A DNA stretch of 64,000 bases from [Pasteurella] mairii (GTDB taxonomy: Bacteria; Pseudomonadota; Gammaproteobacteria; Enterobacterales; Pasteurellaceae): assembly GCA_900454475.1 (NCBI GenBank), contig UGSS01000002.1, forward strand, positions 1-64,000, in the 5' to 3' direction. The translations under genes were made by a program, and so were the position numbers. Below the pieces are notes generated by a model. That model ran no database searches. It saw nothing but the letters and a program-made list of their open reading frames with translations, and had not been told where the DNA came from. Positions 1 to 10,488 of this stretch are shown here, piece after piece (within the stretch, counting starts at the first letter, position 1; the number at the start of each line of letters is the position of its first letter).

Positions 1-1398
1 ATGAAACCAACATCCACGTCGCTTTGGCAAGATTGCCTTTTATTACTACAAGATCAAATATCAGCAACGGATTTTGATACTTGGCTGCGTCCGTTACAGG
101 CGGATATTTCCTCGGATAGTACAATTGTGCTTTATGCGCCGAATATTTTTGTACGCAGCTGGGTGGAGGCCCATTATCTGGAGCAAATTACAAAATTGGT
201 TCAGCAGTTGGCGCAAAATACGAATTTGATCGTGCGCATACAAGATGGGATCAAGCCGGCAGCAAAACCGGTACAGCGCCAAGAGAAAGTCGTATCGCAA
301 CCTGCTGTGAGCGAAGAGGCGGAAGTGAAAAGCACATATCGTTCTAATTTAAATACTAAACAAGTGTTTGAAAATTTTGTGGAGGGTAAATCCAACCAGT
401 TGGCGCGCGCGATTGCGCAAAAAGTGGCGAACAATCCGGGTGAACAAAGTGCTAATCCGTTGTTTTTATATGGTGGCACGGGGTTAGGGAAAACTCACTT
501 GTTGCATGCGGTAGGTAATGGCATTTGTGCACATAATCCCAATGCACGGGTCATTTATATTCATGCTGAACGCTTTATGCAGGAATATGTCAAGTCCTTG
601 AAATCTGATACGATGGAAAAATTCAAAAAATTTTACCGCACTTTGGATGCGTTATTAATTGACGATATTCAGTTTTTTGCCGGTAAAGATGGGACACAAG
701 AGGAATTCTTCCATATTTTCAATTCCTTATTTGAGAGTAGTCGGCAGATTATTCTCACCTCAGATCGCTATCCGAAAGAGATTGAAAAAATTGAAGATCG
801 CTTAAAATCCCGCTTTGGCTGGGGCTTGACTATTGCGATTGAGCCACCGGATTTGGAAACGCGTGTGGCAATTTTGTTGAAAAAAGCAGAAGAAAAAAAT
901 CAAGAACGTCGTGAAAAAGAAGCCAAAGAGGCAATTATTTTGCCGGAAGAAGTAGCATTTTTTGTGGGGCAAAAATTGCGTTCTAATGTGCGTGAACTTG
1001 AAGGTTCATTAAACAAACTTTTTGCTATGGCGGAGTTTAAAGGCGAAAAAGTGATCAGCATTGATTTTGTACGCGAAACACTAAAAGATATGTTGGCGTT
1101 GCAAGATAAATTGGTGACGGTGGATAATATTCAAAAAGTGGTAGCGGAATACTATCGCATTAAAGTGTCTGATTTAAAATCAAAAAATCGTTCCCGTTCC
1201 ATTGCGCGCCCTCGTCAGTTGGCGATGGCGTTGGCAAAAGAACTGACCAACCGCAGTTTGCCGGAAATTGGGAAAGGGTTTGGTGATCGTGATCATACCA
1301 CGGTGCTTCACGCTTGTCGGACGATTGCAACGCTACGCGAAGAAGATAATAATATTCAAGAAGATTGGTCAAATTTAATCCGTACTTTATCGGCATAA
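1..1398 (+). CDS. dnaA: Chromosomal replication initiator DnaA
   Basis: DnaA binds DnaA boxes at oriC, melts the origin and helps load DnaB helicase. The 465-residue length is normal. Domain I is at the N-terminus and a variable linker covers about residues 85-115. The AAA+ domain has Walker [10 protein letters not shown] near residue 158 and Walker [10 protein letters not shown] near 218. The C-terminal DNA-binding domain carries the signature [14 protein letters not shown]. The ATG is the first base of the window, so its promoter and any upstream DnaA boxes are not visible. dnaN follows after 11 bp, the usual dnaA-dnaN-recF operon. Confidence 0.98.
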   Translation: MKPTSTSLWQDCLLLLQDQISATDFDTWLRPLQADISSDSTIVLYAPNIFVRSWVEAHYLEQITKLVQQLAQNTNLIVRIQDGIKPAAKPVQRQEKVVSQPAVSEEAEVKSTYRSNLNTKQVFENFVEGKSNQLARAIAQKVANNPGEQSANPLFLYGGTGLGKTHLLHAVGNGICAHNPNARVIYIHAERFMQEYVKSLKSDTMEKFKKFYRTLDALLIDDIQFFAGKDGTQEEFFHIFNSLFESSRQIILTSDRYPKEIEKIEDRLKSRFGWGLTIAIEPPDLETRVAILLKKAEEKNQERREKEAKEAIILPEEVAFFVGQKLRSNVRELEGSLNKLFAMAEFKGEKVISIDFVRETLKDMLALQDKLVTVDNIQKVVAEYYRIKVSDLKSKNRSRSIARPRQLAMALAKELTNRSLPEIGKGFGDRDHTTVLHACRTIATLREEDNNIQEDWSNLIRTLSA

Positions 1399-1409
1399 GG
1401 GGCTAAATT

Positions 1410-2510
1410 ATGCAATTTATTGTTTCAAGAGAAAATTTATTAAAACCATTACAGCAAGTTTGTGGCGTATTGAGTAATCGTCCGAATATTCCTGTGTTAA
1501 ACAATGTGTTATTGCAAATTACCGGCGACCGTTTGACCTTAACCGGGACGGATTTGGAAGTCGAGTTATCCACTCAAACCCAACTTTCACAAGCGGAACA
1601 AGACGGAACCTTTACCATTCCGGCGAAAAAATTTCTTGATATTTGCCGCAGTTTTGCCGAAGACGCGGAAATTACGGTGAAGTTCGAAGAAGATCGTGCC
1701 ATTGTGCGTTCTGGGCGGAGTAAATTTAATTTGACCACCTTATCGGCGGAAGAATATCCAAATTTAGCAGATTGGCAATCGCAAGTGGATTTTAGCTTGT
1801 CGCACAGCACCTTGCGTCGTTTAATTGAGGCTACTCAATTTTCTATGGCAAATCAAGATGCACGTTATTTTTTAAATGGGATGAAATTTGAAACCGAAGG
1901 CAATTTGTTGCGCACAGTGGCAACTGATGGGCATCGTTTGGCGGTTTGTACTATTGCGTTAGAGCAAGATTTGCAAACCCATTCCGTAATTTTGCCGCGC
2001 AAAGGTGTGTTGGAGTTGGCGCGTTTGTTGGAAAATAGCGATCAGCAAGCTCGTTTACAAATCGGTACTAATAATTTGCGGATTGATTTAGGCAGTGTGA
2101 TTTTTACCTCGAAATTAATTGATGGACGTTTTCCAGATTATCGTCGCGTATTGCCACGTAATGCGCAGCGCATTATGGTGGGAAATTGGGAAACACTAAA
2201 ACAAGCTTTTGCCCGGGCGGCGATTTTATCAAATGACAAGGTGCGAACTGTGCGTTTGCAGTTGAGTGAAAATGCCATGAAAATTACTGCTACTAACTCC
2301 GAGCAAGAAGTGGCGGAGGAGCTGATCGATGTCAATTACAGCGGCGAAGAAATGGAAGTCGGTTTTAATGTCAGTTATATTCTTGATGTGCTTAATGCTT
2401 TGAAATGTCAGCAAGTTCGGATGCGTTTAACGGATGCCTCTTCCAGTTGCTTGATTGAAGATGTAGATGATGCCAGCGCGGAATATGTGATTATGCCGAT
2501 GCGATTATAA
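1410..2510 (+). CDS. dnaN: DNA polymerase III beta subunit (sliding clamp)
   Basis: This 366-residue protein forms the dimeric ring that tethers DNA polymerase III and other proteins to DNA. It starts MQFIVSRENLLKPLQQV and ends YVIMPMRL, both typical of gammaproteobacterial clamps, and the length matches the three-domain fold. An SD-like aagggg lies just before the ATG. It sits between dnaA (11 bp) and recF (9 bp), so all three are probably cotranscribed. Confidence 0.98.
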   Translation: MQFIVSRENLLKPLQQVCGVLSNRPNIPVLNNVLLQITGDRLTLTGTDLEVELSTQTQLSQAEQDGTFTIPAKKFLDICRSFAEDAEITVKFEEDRAIVRSGRSKFNLTTLSAEEYPNLADWQSQVDFSLSHSTLRRLIEATQFSMANQDARYFLNGMKFETEGNLLRTVATDGHRLAVCTIALEQDLQTHSVILPRKGVLELARLLENSDQQARLQIGTNNLRIDLGSVIFTSKLIDGRFPDYRRVLPRNAQRIMVGNWETLKQAFARAAILSNDKVRTVRLQLSENAMKITATNSEQEVAEELIDVNYSGEEMEVGFNVSYILDVLNALKCQQVRMRLTDASSSCLIEDVDDASAEYVIMPMRL

Positions 2511-2519
2511 TAAGTATTT

Positions 2520-3599
2520 ATGGCAATCTCTCGTCTCATTGTTGAACATTTTCGTAATTTAACTGCCGTTGATCTTGCTTTTGATCGCGGATTTAACTTT
2601 TTGGTGGGCAATAATGGGAGCGGTAAAACCAGCCTGCTGGAAGCGATTTTTTATTTAGCCCACGGGCGTTCTTTTAAAAGTGCGGTTACAAATCGGATTA
2701 TTTCTTATGAACAACCGCACTTTACCTTACACGGTAAAATCCACGAGCAACAACATCAATGGTCGGTAGGCTTGCAAAAGCAACGCCAAGGTAATACGGT
2801 GCTGAAAATTAATGGCGAAGATGCGAATAAAATTTCCGATTTAGCGCATTTATTGCCGATGCAATTGATTACGCCGGAAGGGTTAACGTTACTAAATGGC
2901 GGACCGAGTTACCGACGGGCGTATTTGGACTGGGGATTGTTCCATCATCATGCTTCATTTTATGCCGCTTGGGGAAACCTAAATCGCCTGTTAAAGCAAC
3001 GCAATTCAGCTTTGCAACAAGTACGTTCTTACCAAGAATTGAAAATTTGGGATGTTGAATTAGTAAAGCTGGCACATCAAGTTAGCCAATGGCGTGCTGA
3101 CTATGCCGAAGCCTTGAGTCCTGATATTGAGCAAACCTGTTTATTATTTTTACCCGAACTTGAGATTTCTGTTTCGTTTCACCAAGGCTGGGAAAAATAC
3201 ACGGATTATGCGGAAGTGCTGGCGCGTAACTTTGAACGGGATCGCACTATTGGTTATACCGTCTCCGGACCGCAAAAAGCAGATTTTCGCTTTAAAGCCA
3301 ATGGACTGCCGGCGGAAGATATTCTTTCGCGCGGGCAGTTAAAACTGTTGATGTGTGCTTTACGCCTTGCACAAGGCGAGCATTTAATGCAACAAAAAGC
3401 GCGCCATTGCATTTTTTTAATTGATGATTTTGCTTCTGAATTGGATCAATATAAACGGGCGTTACTTGCACAACGCTTGCAACAAAGCGGCTCTCAAGTC
3501 TTTGTCAGCGCGATCACCGTTGAACAATTGCAACAAATGCAACCGGAAAAGCACCGCACTTTTATGGTCAATGAGGGGAACATTCAACAAATTACCTGA
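2520..3599 (+). CDS. recF: DNA repair/replication protein RecF
   Basis: RecF is an SMC-like ATPase that, with RecO and RecR, loads RecA at single-strand gaps. The 359-residue protein begins MAISRLIVEHFRNLTAVDL, with Walker A GNNGSGKTSLLEAIF near residue 30, an ABC-type signature region SRGQLKLLMCALRLAQ near 271, and Walker B HCIFLIDDFASELD near 300. It is the last gene of the dnaA operon. Two uptake signals in opposite orientation lie inside it at 2678-2686 and 2714-2722, with another near 3553. Confidence 0.97.
   Translation: MAISRLIVEHFRNLTAVDLAFDRGFNFLVGNNGSGKTSLLEAIFYLAHGRSFKSAVTNRIISYEQPHFTLHGKIHEQQHQWSVGLQKQRQGNTVLKINGEDANKISDLAHLLPMQLITPEGLTLLNGGPSYRRAYLDWGLFHHHASFYAAWGNLNRLLKQRNSALQQVRSYQELKIWDVELVKLAHQVSQWRADYAEALSPDIEQTCLLFLPELEISVSFHQGWEKYTDYAEVLARNFERDRTIGYTVSGPQKADFRFKANGLPAEDILSRGQLKLLMCALRLAQGEHLMQQKARHCIFLIDDFASELDQYKRALLAQRLQQSGSQVFVSAITVEQLQQMQPEKHRTFMVNEGNIQQIT
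2678..2722. repeat. Pair of DNA uptake signal sequences inside recF
   Basis: AAGTGCGGT (2678-2686) and ACCGCACTT (2714-2722) are the Haemophilus-type 9-bp uptake core in both orientations. They stand for the roughly 40 copies in the window. Other single copies lie at 5386-5394 and near 6350, 8690, 10257, 12400, 13410, 14217, 14274, 15611, 15640, 16776, 17590, 19540, 20572, 22439, 27450, 37218, 38725, 39648, 40741, 42331, 43091, 43253, 48222, 51238, 55374, 57509 and 57937. Three inverted pairs form hairpins and are listed separately. Positions were found by eye and some copies may be missed. Confidence 0.9.
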
Positions 3600-3676
3600 A
3601 ACCTTGGCGATAAGGCTTGAATTATTTTCGTAATCCAGTATGATCCCGCCCTCATTTCGGTGAAAAATCAAGACAA

Positions 3677-3713
3677 TTTTGGGTTCCCTCACCCCAATAA
3701 ACAATAAAAAGGT
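3677..3713 (+). promoter_or_regulatory. preQ1 class I riboswitch controlling yhhQ
   Basis: The leader folds as an H-type pseudoknot. Stem P1 is TTGGG (3679-3683) with CCCAA (3693-3697). The loop CCCT (3686-3689) can pair with AGG of the Shine-Dalgarno (3710-3712) through the A-rich tail TAAACAATAAAAAGG. Layout and spacing match the Thermoanaerobacter tengcongensis preQ1-I aptamer position by position. The SD lies in P2 seven bases before the yhhQ ATG, so ligand binding should hide it and switch translation off. The gene it precedes, a queuosine-precursor transporter, is a known target of this class. Confidence 0.87.
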
Positions 3714-3719
3714 AACAAC

Positions 3720-4433
3720 ATGAAATCTACACTTTCGATCTTTAGTGATCAACAAAAACGTCGTGCGCTCGTATTGTTGAGCTTGTTCCATATTTTTATT
3801 ATTGCCGCCAGCAATTATTTAGTGCAAATTCCTTTCGAAATTCATCTTCCGTTGACAAAATTAGGTTTGACGCAGGATTTTTCTATCCACAGTACTTGGG
3901 GAACCTTAAGTTTTCCATTTATTTTCTTAGCAACGGATTTAACTGTGCGTATTTTTGGCGCGAAAGAAGCGCGCTGGATCGTATTTATGGTGATGTTTCC
4001 TGCGTTGCTGATAAGTTATGTGGTTTCTACAATGTTTTCCGACAGCCAATATCAAGGCTTCGCTGCGCTGGCAGAATTTAACCTTTTCGTGTTTCGCATT
4101 GCGCTCGCCAGTTTTGCCGCCTACGCGATTGGGCAATTGTTGGATGTCGTGGTATTCAATCGCTTGCGTCAATTAAAAACTTGGTGGATTGCGCCGACTA
4201 GCTCGATGACCTTTGGTTCAATGGCGGATACCTTTTTATTTTTCGCCATTGCGTTTTATGCCAGTAGCGATCCTTTTATGGCAGAGCATTGGGTTGAAAT
4301 CGGTTTTGTTGACTATTTATTCAAATTATTTGTTGGTTTGGTTCTTTTTGTACCCGCGTATGGCGCATTGCTTAGTTATTTATTGCGCAAAATTAGCCAG
4401 TTAACCGCACAACCGCAAATGATCTCATCCTAA
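3720..4433 (+). CDS. yhhQ: Queuosine precursor transporter YhhQ
   Basis: This 237-residue inner-membrane protein of the VUT/YhhQ family imports the deazapurine precursors preQ0/preQ1 used for queuosine in tRNA. It is mostly hydrophobic, with about six predicted membrane segments. It keeps family features such as the LFHIFIIAASNYLVQIP first helix, FIFLATDLTVRIFGAKEAR, and the acidic-serine stretch SMTFGSMADTFLFF. The start is set by the AAAAGG SD of the riboswitch just upstream. It stands alone between recF and pflA and ends at a hairpin terminator. Confidence 0.93.
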   Translation: MKSTLSIFSDQQKRRALVLLSLFHIFIIAASNYLVQIPFEIHLPLTKLGLTQDFSIHSTWGTLSFPFIFLATDLTVRIFGAKEARWIVFMVMFPALLISYVVSTMFSDSQYQGFAALAEFNLFVFRIALASFAAYAIGQLLDVVVFNRLRQLKTWWIAPTSSMTFGSMADTFLFFAIAFYASSDPFMAEHWVEIGFVDYLFKLFVGLVLFVPAYGALLSYLLRKISQLTAQPQMISS

Positions 4434-4456
4434 GGCGGAATACCCGCCTTTATTTT
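4432..4456 (+). terminator. Intrinsic terminator of yhhQ
   Basis: AAGGCGG (4432-4438) pairs with CCGCCTT (4444-4450) around a five-base loop, followed by a T-rich run (TATTTT). The stem begins at the yhhQ stop codon. Confidence 0.75.
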
Positions 4457-4558
4457 GGTCACAATCTTTTCACCGTTTGCATTATTCTTCTGAAAAAATG
4501 AAAAAAGTTTGGTAAAATCCAACCGGCTTTATTTCTATTCAATTATCTAAGGCAATTT

Positions 4559-5299
4559 ATGTCAGTTTTAGCTCGTTATCATTCCTACGAATCCTGTGGT
4601 ACCGTTGATGGTCCGGGTATTCGTTTTATTTTATTTTTGCAAGGTTGTTTGATGCGTTGCAAATATTGTCACAACCGCGATACTTGGGATCTGCACGCTG
4701 GCAAAGAAATTTCGGTAGAAGAGCTGATGAAAGAAGTGGTGACCTATCGTCATTTCATGAATGCTTCTGGAGGAGGCGTTACTGCCTCCGGCGGTGAAGC
4801 GGTTTTGCAGGCAGAGTTTGTGCGCAATTGGTTCCGTGCGTGTAAAGAACAGGGTATTCATACTTGTTTGGATACTAATGGATTTGTGCGTCATTATGAT
4901 TTTGTGATCGACGAATTAATTGATGCGACTGATTTGGTTCTGCTTGATTTAAAACAATTAAACGACACTGTCCATCAAAATTTAATCGGCGTTCCCAATA
5001 AACGTACCTTGGAATTTGCTAAATATTTGGAAAAACGTAATCAACCGGTTTGGATTCGTTATGTAGTGGTACCGGGCTACACGGATGCAGATGAAGATGT
5101 GCATAAATTAGGGCAATTTATTCAAGGGATGAAAAATATCGAAAAAGTGGAATTATTACCATACCACCGTTTAGGCGCGCACAAATGGGAAGCTTTAGGC
5201 GAAAAATATGAATTGGAAGAGGTTAAACCGCCGACAAAAGAATCTCTTGATCATATTCAAAAGATCCTTGAAGGATATGGTCACGTTGTTAAATATTAA
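4559..5299 (+). CDS. pflA: Pyruvate formate-lyase 1-activating enzyme
   Basis: This radical SAM enzyme installs the glycyl radical on pyruvate formate-lyase under anaerobic conditions. The 246 residues match the usual length. The CxxxCxxC cluster motif is in [16 protein letters not shown] near residues 29-36, the SAM-binding GGE appears in [11 protein letters not shown], and the C-terminus is HVVKY. No pflB precedes it here (yhhQ does), so the lyase gene must be elsewhere. It has its own 125-bp upstream region and terminator. GrcA, the other PFL accessory, is encoded at 40928-41311. Confidence 0.96.
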   Translation: MSVLARYHSYESCGTVDGPGIRFILFLQGCLMRCKYCHNRDTWDLHAGKEISVEELMKEVVTYRHFMNASGGGVTASGGEAVLQAEFVRNWFRACKEQGIHTCLDTNGFVRHYDFVIDELIDATDLVLLDLKQLNDTVHQNLIGVPNKRTLEFAKYLEKRNQPVWIRYVVVPGYTDADEDVHKLGQFIQGMKNIEKVELLPYHRLGAHKWEALGEKYELEEVKPPTKESLDHIQKILEGYGHVVKY

Positions 5300-5308
5300 G
5301 CAATTTTA

Positions 5309-5336
5309 ATGGCGACATTCAGTCGCCATTTATTTT
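5309..5336 (+). terminator. Intrinsic terminator of pflA
   Basis: AATGGCGAC (5309-5317) and GTCGCCATT (5322-5330) form a perfect 9-bp stem with a four-base loop, followed by TATTTTT. Confidence 0.85.
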
Positions 5337-5420
5337 TACAGACATTGGCTTAAGTTGAGCCATGTTCAAAATCCAGTTAAAATAGACCGCACTTTTAAGT
5401 TTACCGTTCAAGGATTTTTT

Positions 5421-8400
5421 ATGTTGTCACCTCGTTTTGTTCACTTGCGCGTTCACAGCGATTTTTCAATGATAAATGGGATCACGAAAGTGAAACCTTT
5501 AGTGAAAGCCTGCGTGAAACATGACATGGTGGCAATGGCGTTAACGGATTTTACCAATTTCTGTGGGCTGGTGCGTTTTTATGGTGAAGCCCTATCTTCC
5601 GGTGTGAAGCCGATTATCGGCGCGGATGTGTTGGTAAAAAGCGATTTGATGGGCGATGAGCGATTTGAATTGACCTTGCTCGCCAAAAATAATCAAGGCT
5701 ATCATAATATTACACTTTTATTATCAAAGGCTTACGAACGAGGTTACCAAGATCTTCCTTATATTGATCAAGAATGGTTGATTGAACACCGCGAGGGGAT
5801 CATTGTTTTATCCGGTGGACGTTTGGGCGATGTGGGCAAAAAATTGCTTAAAAATAATCCAGCGGAAGTGGAAAGTGCGGTCAGTTTTTATCAACAGTTT
5901 TTCCCGCAACATTTTTATTTAACCCTTACTCGCACCGGGCGTTCGGAAGAAGAACGTTATATCCAAGCGGTACTCAAATTAGCGGCGGAAAAACGCTTGC
6001 CGGTGGTGGCGACCAATGACGTGTGTTTTTTGCAACAGGATGATTTTGAAGCCCATGAAATTCGTGTTGCCATTCATGACAGTTATACCTTAGACGATCC
6101 GAAACGTCCCAAATTATATAGCGATCAGCAATATTTTCGTTCCGAGCAAGAAATGTGTGAGCTATTCGTCGATATTCCGAGTGCTTTGGAAAATTCAGTG
6201 CTGATTGCGCAACGTTGTAATGTCACGATTCGGTTAGGGCAATATTTTCTCCCGCAATTTCCGACCGGCGAATTAAGTACGGAAGACTATTTGGTGATGA
6301 AAGCGCGCGAAGGTTTGGAAGAACGCTTGTTGGTGTTGTTTCCGGATGAAAAAGTGCGGTCGGAAAATCGGCAGAAATATGATGAGCGTCTGCAGGTGGA
6401 ATTAAATGTAATTAACCAAATGGGATTTCCCGGCTATTTTTTGATCGTGATGGAGTTTATTCAATGGTCAAAAGATAATGATATTCCGGTCGGACCGGGG
6501 CGAGGGTCAGGTGCTGGTTCGTTGGTGGCGTATTCGTTAAAAATCACCGATTTGGATCCGTTGGAGTTTGATTTGCTTTTTGAACGTTTCCTAAATCCAG
6601 AGCGGGTATCCATGCCGGATTTCGATGTGGATTTTTGTATGGACGGGCGCGATCGCGTGATCGAACATGTGGCGGAAACTTACGGGCGTGGTGCGGTTTC
6701 GCAGATTATCACCTTTGGTACCATGGCGGCAAAAGCAGTGATCCGTGATGTGGGGCGCGTGTTGGGACATCCTTATGGATTTGTGGATCGCATTGCTAAA
6801 TTAGTTCCCCCCGATCCTGGAATGACGTTGAAAAAAGCGTTTGAAGCGGAGCCTCGTTTACCCGAAATTTATGAAAGCGATGAGGAAGTTAAATCACTAA
6901 TTGATATGGCACGTAAACTGGAAGGCGTGACGCGTAATGCGGGTAAACATGCTGGCGGAGTAGTGATTTCGCCGAGTTTGATTACCGATTTTGCGCCATT
7001 ATATTGTGATGGTGAAGGTAAACATCCGGTCACGCATTTTGATAAGAATGACGTAGAATATGCCGGTTTAGTAAAATTCGACTTCCTTGGTTTACGTACG
7101 CTTACTATCATCAAATGGGCATTAGATATGATTAATGCTCGTTTGGAAAAAGAAGGTAAAGCGCTGGTAGATATTGCTACCATTCCGCTGGACGACGAGG
7201 CGTCTTTTACGTTACTTAAAGCCGCGGAAACCACCGCTGTGTTCCAGTTGGAATCACGCGGTATGAAAGATTTGATTAAACGTCTGCAGCCGGATTGTTT
7301 TGAAGATATTATCGCGTTAGTGGCGTTGTTCCGTCCGGGGCCTTTAGAATCAGGCATGGTACAAAACTTTATTGATCGGAAACATGGTCATGAACCGGTG
7401 GCATATCCTGATCCGGAATATCAACACGAGTGCTTACAACCGATTTTAGAACCAACTTATGGTGTTATTGTCTATCAAGAGCAAGTCATGCAAATTGCAC
7501 AAGAATTAGCCGGTTATACCTTAGGTGGCGCGGATCTATTACGTCGTGCGATGGGGAAGAAAAAGCCGGAAGAAATGGCAGCACAGCGTGAAACCTTTGA
7601 AAAAGGGGCAATTGCTAAAGGCATTGATGGTCATTTGGCAATGAAAATCTTTGATTTGGTAGAGAAATTTGCCGGTTATGGCTTTAATAAATCTCACTCT
7701 GCTGCCTATGCGCTCGTTTCTTATCAAACCTTGTGGTTAAAAGCCCATTATCCAGCGGAATTTATGGCAGCTGTAATGACTTCGGAAATGGGTAACACAG
7801 AAAAAATAGTCGGGTTGTATGATGAATGTCTACGTATGGGATTAACTGTTGTTCCACCGGATATTAATACGGGGAAACATCATTTTAGTGTGAATGATTA
7901 CGGTCAAATTGTTTATGGTATAGGTGCAATTAAAGGAGTTGGTGAAGGCCCGATTGAAGCTTTTATTGAAGCTCGTAATCAAGGTATTTTTAAAGATTTA
8001 TTTGATCTTTGCGCTCGAGTAGATCTGAAAAAAATCAACCGACGTACCTTTGAAAATTTAATTATGTCGGGTGCTTTTGATAAATTAGGACCCCATCGTG
8101 CAGCACTAGCAAGAAACCTTGAAGATGCACTAAAAGCCTCTGACCAACACGCGAAAGATGAAGCTATCGGTCAAGTGGATATGTTCGGTGTACTTACAGA
8201 AACACCGGAAGAGGTGGAAAATGCCTATGCAAAAACACCGCGTTGGACGGAAAAACAAATTTTGGATGGCGAGCGAGAAACCTTGGGGCTGTATTTAAGT
8301 AGCCATCCAATCAGCCGCTATTTGAAAGAGCTTTCCCATTATAGCCACACGCGTTTGAACGAATTGGTGCCAAATTATCGAGGTCAAACCAGCACCGTGA

Positions 8401-8894
8401 GTGGTTTGATCGTAAATACACGCTTTGCAGTCACCAAAAAAGGCAACCGTATTGGTATCGCGTCTCTGGATGATCGCGCGGGACGTTTGGATATTACCTT
8501 ATTTGGCGAAACTTTGGAGCGTTTCGGTGAAAAATTGCAAAAAGACAGCGTAGTAATTGTTACGGGGCAAGTGAGTTTTGATGAGTTTTCACAAGGATTA
8601 AAAATGGCGGTACGTGATTTGATGACCTTAGATGAAGCACGCGGTCGTTATGCCAAAAGTTTAGCGATAAGCCTAGAACAAGCGCAAATTACACCGCACT
8701 TTATCAAAAAACTCAAAGAAATCTTAATTCCATACAGTAATGGCTCCCTTCCCATTCATGCCTATTATCAAAGTCCACAAGGGCGTGCTTTATTACGTTT
8801 TGGTGTCCAATGGTCGGTCAAACCGACGGACGAATTATTGGCAGATTTAGTGGCTTTATTGGGTGAAAGCGCAGTGGAGCTGGAGTTTGAGTAG
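5421..8894 (+). CDS. dnaE: DNA polymerase III alpha subunit
   Basis: This is the 1157-residue replicative polymerase subunit. It opens with the PHP domain ([20 protein letters not shown]), followed by the polymerase core with [16 protein letters not shown] and the catalytic aspartates in MPDFDVDFC. The helix-hairpin-helix region, the OB fold ([20 protein letters not shown]) and the C-terminal tau-binding region follow. I chose the ATG at 5421 because AAGGA lies 6 bp upstream and it aligns with E. coli DnaE (1160 aa). The frame is open from 5355, but the extra 22 residues have no family match. Confidence 0.97.
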   Translation: MLSPRFVHLRVHSDFSMINGITKVKPLVKACVKHDMVAMALTDFTNFCGLVRFYGEALSSGVKPIIGADVLVKSDLMGDERFELTLLAKNNQGYHNITLLLSKAYERGYQDLPYIDQEWLIEHREGIIVLSGGRLGDVGKKLLKNNPAEVESAVSFYQQFFPQHFYLTLTRTGRSEEERYIQAVLKLAAEKRLPVVATNDVCFLQQDDFEAHEIRVAIHDSYTLDDPKRPKLYSDQQYFRSEQEMCELFVDIPSALENSVLIAQRCNVTIRLGQYFLPQFPTGELSTEDYLVMKAREGLEERLLVLFPDEKVRSENRQKYDERLQVELNVINQMGFPGYFLIVMEFIQWSKDNDIPVGPGRGSGAGSLVAYSLKITDLDPLEFDLLFERFLNPERVSMPDFDVDFCMDGRDRVIEHVAETYGRGAVSQIITFGTMAAKAVIRDVGRVLGHPYGFVDRIAKLVPPDPGMTLKKAFEAEPRLPEIYESDEEVKSLIDMARKLEGVTRNAGKHAGGVVISPSLITDFAPLYCDGEGKHPVTHFDKNDVEYAGLVKFDFLGLRTLTIIKWALDMINARLEKEGKALVDIATIPLDDEASFTLLKAAETTAVFQLESRGMKDLIKRLQPDCFEDIIALVALFRPGPLESGMVQNFIDRKHGHEPVAYPDPEYQHECLQPILEPTYGVIVYQEQVMQIAQELAGYTLGGADLLRRAMGKKKPEEMAAQRETFEKGAIAKGIDGHLAMKIFDLVEKFAGYGFNKSHSAAYALVSYQTLWLKAHYPAEFMAAVMTSEMGNTEKIVGLYDECLRMGLTVVPPDINTGKHHFSVNDYGQIVYGIGAIKGVGEGPIEAFIEARNQGIFKDLFDLCARVDLKKINRRTFENLIMSGAFDKLGPHRAALARNLEDALKASDQHAKDEAIGQVDMFGVLTETPEEVENAYAKTPRWTEKQILDGERETLGLYLSSHPISRYLKELSHYSHTRLNELVPNYRGQTSTVSGLIVNTRFAVTKKGNRIGIASLDDRAGRLDITLFGETLERFGEKLQKDSVVIVTGQVSFDEFSQGLKMAVRDLMTLDEARGRYAKSLAISLEQAQITPHFIKKLKEILIPYSNGSLPIHAYYQSPQGRALLRFGVQWSVKPTDELLADLVALLGESAVELEFE

Positions 8895-8978
8895 AGGAAA
8901 GTTGCGCCACATTGAGTAAATGCGGTGCAGCTGGATAAAACCAACCAAATTTTAACCACACTTTTATGGTGATACGGG

Positions 8979-9731
8979 TTATTCGTCGGCGCGAATTTGG
9001 TGTAAAAAGGCTTTAGTGCGTTCGTGTTGTGGGTGGTGGAACAATTGTTCTGGGGAGCCTTGTTCGACGATATACCCTTTATCCATCACCACGACAAGAT
9101 CCGCAACGTCCAGTGCGAACTTGATTTCGTGTGTCACCACGACCATCGTCCATCCTTCGTTCGCTAATTCTTTCATGGTGTTAAGCACATCTTGTACCAA
9201 TTCCGGATCCAAGGCGGATGTTGGTTCGTCAAATAACATCAATTCCGGCTGAATGGCTAAGGCGCGCGCAATGCCGACGCGTTGCTGTTGTCCGCCGGAA
9301 AGTTGGTAAGGATAAAGATCCATTTTATCCGCTAAACCGACTTTACTTAGGAGCGCAATGGCTTCTTCGCGTACGACGCTTGGATGGCGTTTTTGCACTT
9401 GAACAGGACCTTCCATCACATTTTCTAACGCCGTTTTATGCGGAAAAAGATTGTATTGCTGGAACACCATACCGGATTTTCGGCGCAACGGTAAAATCTC
9501 TTTTTTGATGGTTTTACTTGAAAAATCAATGAATAACGGATTTTCTTTGTGAAACTCAATGGTACCTTGCTCGGCAAGTTCAAGGGCGTTTAAGCAACGC
9601 AAAAAGGTGGTTTTCCCTGAACCGGATGGACCGAGAATTACTACAACTTGACCTTTTTCAATATCTAAATCAATGCCTTTTAGCACGGGGTTATTGCCGA
9701 AAGTTTTATGAATATTACGAATTTTAATCAT
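8979..9731 (-). CDS. Amino-acid ABC transporter ATPase (cystine/polar type)
   Basis: This is the ATPase of a polar amino-acid importer. It has Walker [16 protein letters not shown], the Q-loop [11 protein letters not shown], signature [16 protein letters not shown], Walker [15 protein letters not shown] and the switch histidine VVTHEIKFA. The ATG at 9731 has AGGAAGG just upstream; the 12 extra residues of the longer frame reach into the permease gene. It is the third gene of a minus-strand operon (binding protein, permease, ATPase), like H. influenzae HI1080-HI1078. The substrate is not certain; similarity to the TcyJ-type system suggests cystine. Confidence 0.92.
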   Translation of the reverse strand: MIKIRNIHKTFGNNPVLKGIDLDIEKGQVVVILGPSGSGKTTFLRCLNALELAEQGTIEFHKENPLFIDFSSKTIKKEILPLRRKSGMVFQQYNLFPHKTALENVMEGPVQVQKRHPSVVREEAIALLSKVGLADKMDLYPYQLSGGQQQRVGIARALAIQPELMLFDEPTSALDPELVQDVLNTMKELANEGWTMVVVTHEIKFALDVADLVVVMDKGYIVEQGSPEQLFHHPQHERTKAFLHQIRADE

Positions 9732-9744
9732 TTTTCCCTTCCTA

Positions 9745-10488
9745 TTAATGTGCCACATAGCGATCAAGGCGTTTTTCGACGCGTGCTTGAATGATAAATA
9801 AAATGAAGCAGAAGCACCAATAAATCAAACCGGCTTCAATATAGACCGGAAGGAAATCGTAGGAGGAGTTAGCAATTTGTTGCGCTACCCGAAACATTTC
9901 CGTTACGGTGACCACCGAGGCGAGGGAGGTATCTTTAAATAAGCCGATAAAGCTGTTGCTAAGTGGCGGAACGGCGACGCGAAAGGCTTGTGGCGCGATA
10001 ATGCGACGGAAAGTTTGCATATAGGTCATGCCGATAGTATAACCGGCTTCCCATTGTCCTTTCGGCACGGATAAAATCGCGGCGCGCACCGTTTCCGATC
10101 CATAGGCACCAACATTTAAGGAAAAACCGATAATGGCGGCGGGAATGGGATCAATAAAAATATTAAGCGCCGGCAACCCGTAAAATACTACGGAAATTTG
10201 TACCAACATTGGCGTTCCGCGGATAATGGAGACGTACATCTTTGCTAACATTACTAAAGTGCGGTGAAAAAAACCGGTGTTTTGGCTAATTCTTAATAAC
10301 GCCACCGCTACAGCAATGATCATGCCTAAGAAAAAAGAAACGACAGCAAGCGGTACTGAAACCAGTACCGCTGCTTTAACCATTGGAAGAAATCCGTTGA
10401 TAACTAAATCTGCCCTTGTTTCGGTCATAAAGGGCAGGGATGCAAGGAAATTATTTAACACTGATATCTTTACCGAAGAATTTTTCAC
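9745..10488 (-). CDS. Amino-acid ABC transporter permease
   Basis: This inner-membrane permease of the His/Glu/Cys family has about five membrane segments and the EAA loop ([25 protein letters not shown] cut short here: key residues EAGYTIG then the RRI basic pair). The start is uncertain. The longest frame begins with GTG at 10488, GTG at 10461 has a GGTAAAG-like SD, and ATG at 10428 gives [13 protein letters not shown]. All overlap or abut the end of the binding-protein gene (stop 10451-10453), implying translational coupling. Confidence 0.9.
   Translation of the reverse strand: MKNSSVKISVLNNFLASLPFMTETRADLVINGFLPMVKAAVLVSVPLAVVSFFLGMIIAVAVALLRISQNTGFFHRTLVMLAKMYVSIIRGTPMLVQISVVFYGLPALNIFIDPIPAAIIGFSLNVGAYGSETVRAAILSVPKGQWEAGYTIGMTYMQTFRRIIAPQAFRVAVPPLSNSFIGLFKDTSLASVVTVTEMFRVAQQIANSSYDFLPVYIEAGLIYWCFCFILFIIQARVEKRLDRYVAH

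Noticed and set aside
1-200. Replication origin next to dnaA
   Set aside because: No cluster of DnaA boxes with AT-rich repeats was seen in the window. The region upstream of dnaA is outside it.
6869-7357. 162-codon open frame antisense to dnaE
   Set aside because: It lies wholly inside the conserved dnaE polymerase region, is Ser/Pro-rich without any family motif and has no SD; it is a shadow of dnaE codon use.
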